Of a stretch of DNA of 64,000 nucleotides, positions 60,035 through 64,000 are shown piece by piece. Positions within the stretch are counted from its first letter, which is position 1. Every line of letters begins with the position of its first letter. The position numbers and the translations under genes were made by a program. The notes beneath the pieces were generated by a model. That model had not been told where the DNA came from. It searched no databases and saw only the letters and a list, made by a program, of their open reading frames with translations. Origin of the DNA: JBKQHQ01 sp052148715 (lineage in GTDB: Bacteria; Pseudomonadota; Alphaproteobacteria; Rhizobiales; Xanthobacteraceae); assembly GCA_052148715.1 (NCBI GenBank), contig JBKQHQ010000218.1:1-64000 (forward strand). Direction: 5' to 3'.

Positions 60035-62740
60035 CTAGGCGGCGAGTTGTCGCAATACGAATTGCAGAATACCGCCGTTCTTGAAATAGTCGAGTTCCTC
60101 GGCGGTATCGATGCGGCAAATAAGCGGAATACGCTTAAGGGTCCCGTCCGCGGCGACGACCTCGGCGGACAGCCGCTGGCGCGGCTTGAGCTCGCCGCTG
60201 ATGCCGCGGATGGTCACCTGCTCGTCGCCTTTGATCCCGAGCGATTGCCACGAAGCCCCCTCTTCGAAGACCAGTGGCAGCACGCCCATCCCGATCAGGT
60301 TGGACCGATGGATGCGCTCAAACGACTGCGCGATCACGGCGCGGACTCCCAACAAGATCGTTCCCTTGGCCGCCCAATCGCGCGAGGAGCCCGACCCATA
60401 TTCCGTGCCGGCGAACACGACGAGCGGCACCTTCTCGCCCTTGTAGCGCATCGCCGCGTCATAGATCGGCATCCGCTCGCCCGACGGGTAGTGAACCGTA
60501 ACGCCGCCCTCGACACCCGGCACCATCTGATTCTTGAGCCGCACATTGGCGAAGGTTCCGCGCATCATCACTTCGTGATTGCCGCGCCGCGTGCCGTATT
60601 GATTGAAGTCGGCGGGCTTCACCTTGTGGTCGACGAGATATTGGCCGGCCGGCGAGTTGAGCTTGATCGAGCCCGCCGGGGAGATGTGGTCGGTGGTGAT
60701 GGAGTCGAGGAAAAGGCCGAGAATCCGCCCATCGACAATATCGATGATCGGCGGGGCGGCGCGGGCCATGCCGACGAAATAGGGCGGGTTCTGCACGTAG
60801 GTCGACTTGCGACTCCATGCGTAGGTCAGGCCGCCTTTGACGTCGATCTTGCGCCAATGGGTGTCGCCCTTGAAGACGTCGCCATATTTCTTGGTGAACA
60901 TCTGCTTGGTGATGTTCTTATTGATGAACGTGTTGATCTCTCGGCTCGACGGCCAGATGTCCTTCAACGATACCGCCTTGCCCTTTTGATCGGTGCCGAG
61001 CGGCATGGTTGTGAGATCAAGCTGCATCGAGCCGGCGAGCGCATAGGCAACCACGAGCGGCGGCGAAGCGAGGTAATTGGCGCGCACATCCGGGTTGACG
61101 CGGCCCTCGAAGTTGCGGTTGCCCGACAATACCGCGGCGGCGACCAAATCTTTATCATTGATGGTCTTGGAGATCTCTGGCGCCAGCGGGCCGGAATTGC
61201 CGATGCAAGTGGTGCAGCCGAAGCCGACGAGGTTGAAGCCGAGCTTGTCGAGATCCTTCTGCAGGCCGGACTTGTCGAGATACTCGGCGACGACCTGCGA
61301 TCCGGGGGCGAGCGAGGTCTTCACCCACGGCTTCACCTTCAAACCCTTGGCGACCGCTTTGCGCGCCAACAACCCGGCGCCGATCATCACGCTCGGATTC
61401 GATGTGTTGGTGCACGACGTGATCGCGGCGATCACCGCATCGCCATGGCCCAGGTCGAAATTCTTGCCTTCGACCGGGACGCGCTTTTCGACCTCGCCGG
61501 CCTTGCCGAACTCGCCCTCCAGCGCCACGGTGAAGCCGCTCTTCGCGTCCTTCAACGGCACGCGATCCTGCGGCCGCTTGGGACCGGCCAGCGACGGCTC
61601 GACCTTCTGCAGGTCGAGCTCCATAACGTCGGTGAACACCGGATCGGGGGTGTTCTTGGTGCGATAGAGCCCCTGCGCCTTGGCATAAGCCTTGACCAGC
61701 GCCACGCGGTCCTTCGACCGGCCGGTGTTTTCCAGATACGCGATCGTGTCCTCGTCGACCGGCGAGAAACCGCAGGTCGCACCGTATTCGGGCGACATAT
61801 TGCCGAGCGTCGCCCGGTCGGCAATCGACAGACTGGCGAGACCCGGACCGAAGAACTCCACGAACTTGCCCACCACTCCATGTCGCCGCAACATCTGGGT
61901 GGCAGTGAGCACGAGATCGGTCGCCGTGACGCCCTCTTTCAGCTTGCCGCTGACCTTGAAGCCGATCACGTCGGGCAGCAGCATGGACAACGGCTCGCCC
62001 AGCAGCGCCGCCTCGGCCTCGATGCCGCCCACACCCCAGCCGAGCACGGCAAGACCGTTCACCATGGTGGTGTGCGAGTCGGTGCCCACCAGGGTGTCGG
62101 GATAGGCGACGTCGACGGTCATCTCCTTGCCGCCGACCACGACCTTGTCCTTGCGGGTCCACACCGTCTGCGAAAGATATTCGAGATTGACCTGGTGACA
62201 GATGCCGGTGCCGGGCGGCACGACGCGGAAATTATCGAACGCCTTTTGCGCCCATTTCAGAAACTCATAGCGCTCCTGATTTTGCCGGTATTCCTCTTCC
62301 ACGTTGCGCTTGAACGCATCGCGGCTGCCGAAGAAGTTGACAATCACCGAATGATCGATGACGAGATCCACCGGCACCAGCGGATTGATCTTATTGGCGT
62401 CGCCGCCGAGCTTCTTCATCGCGTCGCGCATCGCCGCGAGATCGACCACCGCCGGAATTCCGGTGAAGTCCTGCATCAGCACGCGCGCCGGACGGAACGC
62501 GATCTCACGGTCGGAGGAGCGCTCCTTGAGCCACTTGGCGACGGCTTGAATATCTTCCTTCGTAACCGAGCGTCCGTCCTCGTTACGCAACAGATTCTCG
62601 AGCAAAATCTTCAGCGAGAACGGCAGCCGGGAAATTCCTTTCAGGCCGTTCTTCTCCGCCGCCGGAAGGCTGTAATAGGCGTAGGTCTTGGTGCCGACTT
62701 TAAGGATCTTGCAACACTTAAAGCTATCGAGCGAGGTCAT
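60035..62740 (-). CDS. acnA: Aconitate hydratase A
   Basis: A 901-residue aconitase of the AcnA/IRP1 type, converting citrate to isocitrate in the TCA cycle. The 4Fe-4S cluster is held by cysteines in AITSCTNTSNPSVMIGAGLL and GFGCTTCIGNSGPLAP. Other landmarks are LVIDHSVIVNFFGSRDAF, VGTDSHTTMVNGLAVLGWGV and C-terminal EYGSGSSRDWAAKGTILLG. The start MTSLDSFKCCKIL fits the family. A 932-residue frame on the opposite strand covers the gene but is a composition artefact. It is divergent from ccmA across about 257 bp. Confidence 0.98.
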   Translation of the reverse strand: MTSLDSFKCCKILKVGTKTYAYYSLPAAEKNGLKGISRLPFSLKILLENLLRNEDGRSVTKEDIQAVAKWLKERSSDREIAFRPARVLMQDFTGIPAVVDLAAMRDAMKKLGGDANKINPLVPVDLVIDHSVIVNFFGSRDAFKRNVEEEYRQNQERYEFLKWAQKAFDNFRVVPPGTGICHQVNLEYLSQTVWTRKDKVVVGGKEMTVDVAYPDTLVGTDSHTTMVNGLAVLGWGVGGIEAEAALLGEPLSMLLPDVIGFKVSGKLKEGVTATDLVLTATQMLRRHGVVGKFVEFFGPGLASLSIADRATLGNMSPEYGATCGFSPVDEDTIAYLENTGRSKDRVALVKAYAKAQGLYRTKNTPDPVFTDVMELDLQKVEPSLAGPKRPQDRVPLKDAKSGFTVALEGEFGKAGEVEKRVPVEGKNFDLGHGDAVIAAITSCTNTSNPSVMIGAGLLARKAVAKGLKVKPWVKTSLAPGSQVVAEYLDKSGLQKDLDKLGFNLVGFGCTTCIGNSGPLAPEISKTINDKDLVAAAVLSGNRNFEGRVNPDVRANYLASPPLVVAYALAGSMQLDLTTMPLGTDQKGKAVSLKDIWPSSREINTFINKNITKQMFTKKYGDVFKGDTHWRKIDVKGGLTYAWSRKSTYVQNPPYFVGMARAAPPIIDIVDGRILGLFLDSITTDHISPAGSIKLNSPAGQYLVDHKVKPADFNQYGTRRGNHEVMMRGTFANVRLKNQMVPGVEGGVTVHYPSGERMPIYDAAMRYKGEKVPLVVFAGTEYGSGSSRDWAAKGTILLGVRAVIAQSFERIHRSNLIGMGVLPLVFEEGASWQSLGIKGDEQVTIRGISGELKPRQRLSAEVVAADGTLKRIPLICRIDTAEELDYFKNGGILQFVLRQLAA

Positions 62741-62997
62741 GCCGGATTCCTCTTCCCCGAGTCCAAAACACCGCGACGGGCGCGCGGTAAGTGGCTAACA
62801 ATGCTCACGTTTTCGTGACGACCGACGCGTGGCTGGATCGCTTGATTGCGTCGGCGCTTGAGCTGCGGCTTATAGGGTCTTTTCCGGCTTAGTGCCAGAA
62901 AAACGAGGGGCGTCAACAACATGCCGACAACCAAAATACGTGATTCCGCTGACGCACAGACCGCAAGCGCAGCAGTCGGGCACCGCGGGCGGCCTTG

Positions 62998-63603
62998 ATG
63001 CGCCTATTGGCAAGCGACCTCGCGTGCGTGCGCAGTGGCCGCAACATATTCTCGGACCTCAATTTTTCTCTGGATTCGGGGACGGCTTTGCAGGTCAGCG
63101 GCAACAACGGCGCTGGCAAGTCATCGCTGCTGCGCATGATCGCGGGGCTTGTTCGCATCGCTCATGGCCGCATCGAATTTGAGGGCGGTGAGCCGGAGCT
63201 CAGCGTCGCCGAGCAATCGCATCTGCTCGGCCATCAGGACCCGATCAAGCCGGCCCTGTCGGTCGCCGAAAACCTCCAATTCTGGAGGGCGTATTTGGGC
63301 GAGGGCGGGCTTTCGCCGGCCGCCGCGATAGCGGCCGTCGCGCTGGACGAGATCGCCGACCTACCCGCCGCCTACCTCTCGGCCGGCCAGCGGCGGCGGC
63401 TGTCGATTGCCCGGCTGCTGGCGGTGCGGCGCCCGATCTGGCTCTTGGACGAGCCTACGTCCTCGCTCGATGCGGCGGGCCAAGCACGGCTTGCCGAGTT
63501 CATGCGCGCGCACCTTTCGAGCGGCGGACTGGTCATCGCCGCGACCCATGGCCCGATCGGGCTGGAGGGGGCACAACAGCTCCGGTTGGGAGAACCCGCA
63601 TGA
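62998..63603 (+). CDS. ccmA: Cytochrome c biogenesis ATPase CcmA
   Basis: A 201-residue ABC ATPase used with CcmB, CcmC and CcmD to release holo-CcmE during haem delivery for cytochrome c maturation. Walker A is SGNNGAGKSSLLRMIAGLVR, signature YLSAGQRRRLSIARLL (SAGQ rather than SGGQ, as common in CcmA), Walker B IWLLDEPTSSLD and H-loop AATHG. ATG 62998 is preferred over TTG 62995. It starts divergently from acnA and is followed by ccmB after 10 bp. Confidence 0.95.
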   Translation: MRLLASDLACVRSGRNIFSDLNFSLDSGTALQVSGNNGAGKSSLLRMIAGLVRIAHGRIEFEGGEPELSVAEQSHLLGHQDPIKPALSVAENLQFWRAYLGEGGLSPAAAIAAVALDEIADLPAAYLSAGQRRRLSIARLLAVRRPIWLLDEPTSSLDAAGQARLAEFMRAHLSSGGLVIAATHGPIGLEGAQQLRLGEPA

Positions 63604-63613
63604 CCGGGCAACC

Positions 63614-64000
63614 ATGAAGGCCCTCTCGGCGCTGCTCCTGCGCGACCTGCGGCTCGCCGTCCGTATCGGCGGGGGCGCGATCATCGGCGTATTGTTTTTC
63701 CTGATCGTCGTTACCCTGATCCCCTTCGCCATCGGGCCGGATCTCGCCCTGCTGCGGCGGATCGGCCCGGCAATTCTCTGGCTCGGTGCGCTGCTTTCGA
63801 CGCTGCTCGCGCTCGACCGGTTGCTGGCTGTCGACCACGAAGACGGCTCGCTCGACCTGATCGTCACCGCGCCCACGCCGCTCGAATTGGCGGTCGCGGT
63901 CAAGGCCGTCGCCCATTGGCTGACGACCTCGCTGCCGCTCGTCATCGCGGCGCCGATTCTCGGCCTGCTCTTGAACCTCGAGCCTCCGGCCATGGGCGCC
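63614..64000 (+). CDS. ccmB: Haem exporter membrane protein CcmB, 3' truncated
   Basis: The first 129 residues of CcmB lie in the window; the gene runs off the right edge. It starts MKALSALLLRDLRLAVRIGG, then FLIVVTLIPFAIGPDLALLR, AILWLGALLSTLLALDRLL and the family's HEDGSLDLIVTAP-like segment. It is a membrane protein working with CcmA. ATG 63614 follows the ccmA stop by 10 bp, so the two genes are co-transcribed. Confidence 0.95.
   Translation, partial: MKALSALLLRDLRLAVRIGGGAIIGVLFFLIVVTLIPFAIGPDLALLRRIGPAILWLGALLSTLLALDRLLAVDHEDGSLDLIVTAPTPLELAVAVKAVAHWLTTSLPLVIAAPILGLLLNLEPPAMGA

Noticed and set aside
60020..62818. A 932-residue open frame on the plus strand across acnA
   Set aside because: It is the complement of a well-supported aconitase. 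High GC with strong third-position bias removes stop codons from one antisense frame. Its composition (Arg, His, Asp, Ala-rich) has no family features.

Overview
The window reads as a chromosomal segment of a GC-rich alphaproteobacterium, most likely order Hyphomicrobiales (Rhizobiales) near the Bradyrhizobium/Xanthobacteraceae group. This rests on recognisable gene order (obgE-proB-proA-nadD-rsfS-rlmH-envC-ctpA-rppH; mdh-sucC-sucD-sucA-sucB-lpd; rplU-rpmA), on rhizobial small hypothetical families, and on a palindromic repeat with GAGCATGATC ends. No phage, transposon, CRISPR array or plasmid function was seen. The sequence is cut at both ends inside genes: an autotransporter on the left and ccmB on the right.

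Layout. 1-5.1 kb: 3' part of a repeat-rich type V autotransporter, then a DUF1269 membrane protein. 5.7-16.8 kb (minus strand): a housekeeping block for RNA decay (rppH), envelope remodelling (DUF610 protein, ctpA, envC), ribosome maturation (rlmH, rsfS, obgE), NAD synthesis (nadD) and proline synthesis (proA, proB). 16.8-24.8 kb: an accessory block holding a four-gene stress-type operon (Tat-exported metallophosphoesterase, cupredoxin, ECF sigma factor, zinc-finger anti-sigma), an ABC exporter, a decayed glycosyltransferase and an MFS gene without a normal start. 24.8-31.3 kb: acetyltransferase, rpmA, rplU and the conserved trio spoVR-yeaH-prkA. 31.3-35.3 kb: gene-poor DNA with tRNA-Ser(CGA) and several small proteins, one extremely rich in histidine.

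35.3-38.9 kb: a DUF3237 gene followed by a yjfK-yjfL-yjfJ-like set (DUF2491, DUF350, PspA-like), in which the DUF2491 protein has gained a secretion signal, a Ser/Tyr-rich segment and a membrane anchor. 39-49.7 kb: the lower TCA cycle genes lpd, sucB, sucA, sucD, sucC and mdh, with a retropepsin-like gene between sucA and sucD. 49.9-52.5 kb: zapE, thpR and a GDSL esterase, the last divergent from a lolD/ybbA-type ABC transporter with overlapping start codons. 56-58.7 kb: two tandem Bax-inhibitor-1 paralogs, an acetyltransferase and DUF2794. 58.9-59.1 kb: a probable structured small RNA ending in a strong terminator. 59.1-64 kb: DUF1223 protein, acnA, and the start of the cytochrome c maturation genes ccmA-ccmB.

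Together the core genes cover most of the oxidative TCA cycle (aconitase, 2-oxoglutarate dehydrogenase, succinyl-CoA synthetase, malate dehydrogenase), ribosome assembly and envelope homeostasis. The less-described content lies in the membrane-anchored DUF2491/DUF350/PspA operon, the cupredoxin-phosphoesterase-ECF operon, the small metal-ligand-rich proteins near tRNA-Ser, and the candidate RNA at about 58.9 kb. Functions are assigned by reading motifs by eye; no database search was run.
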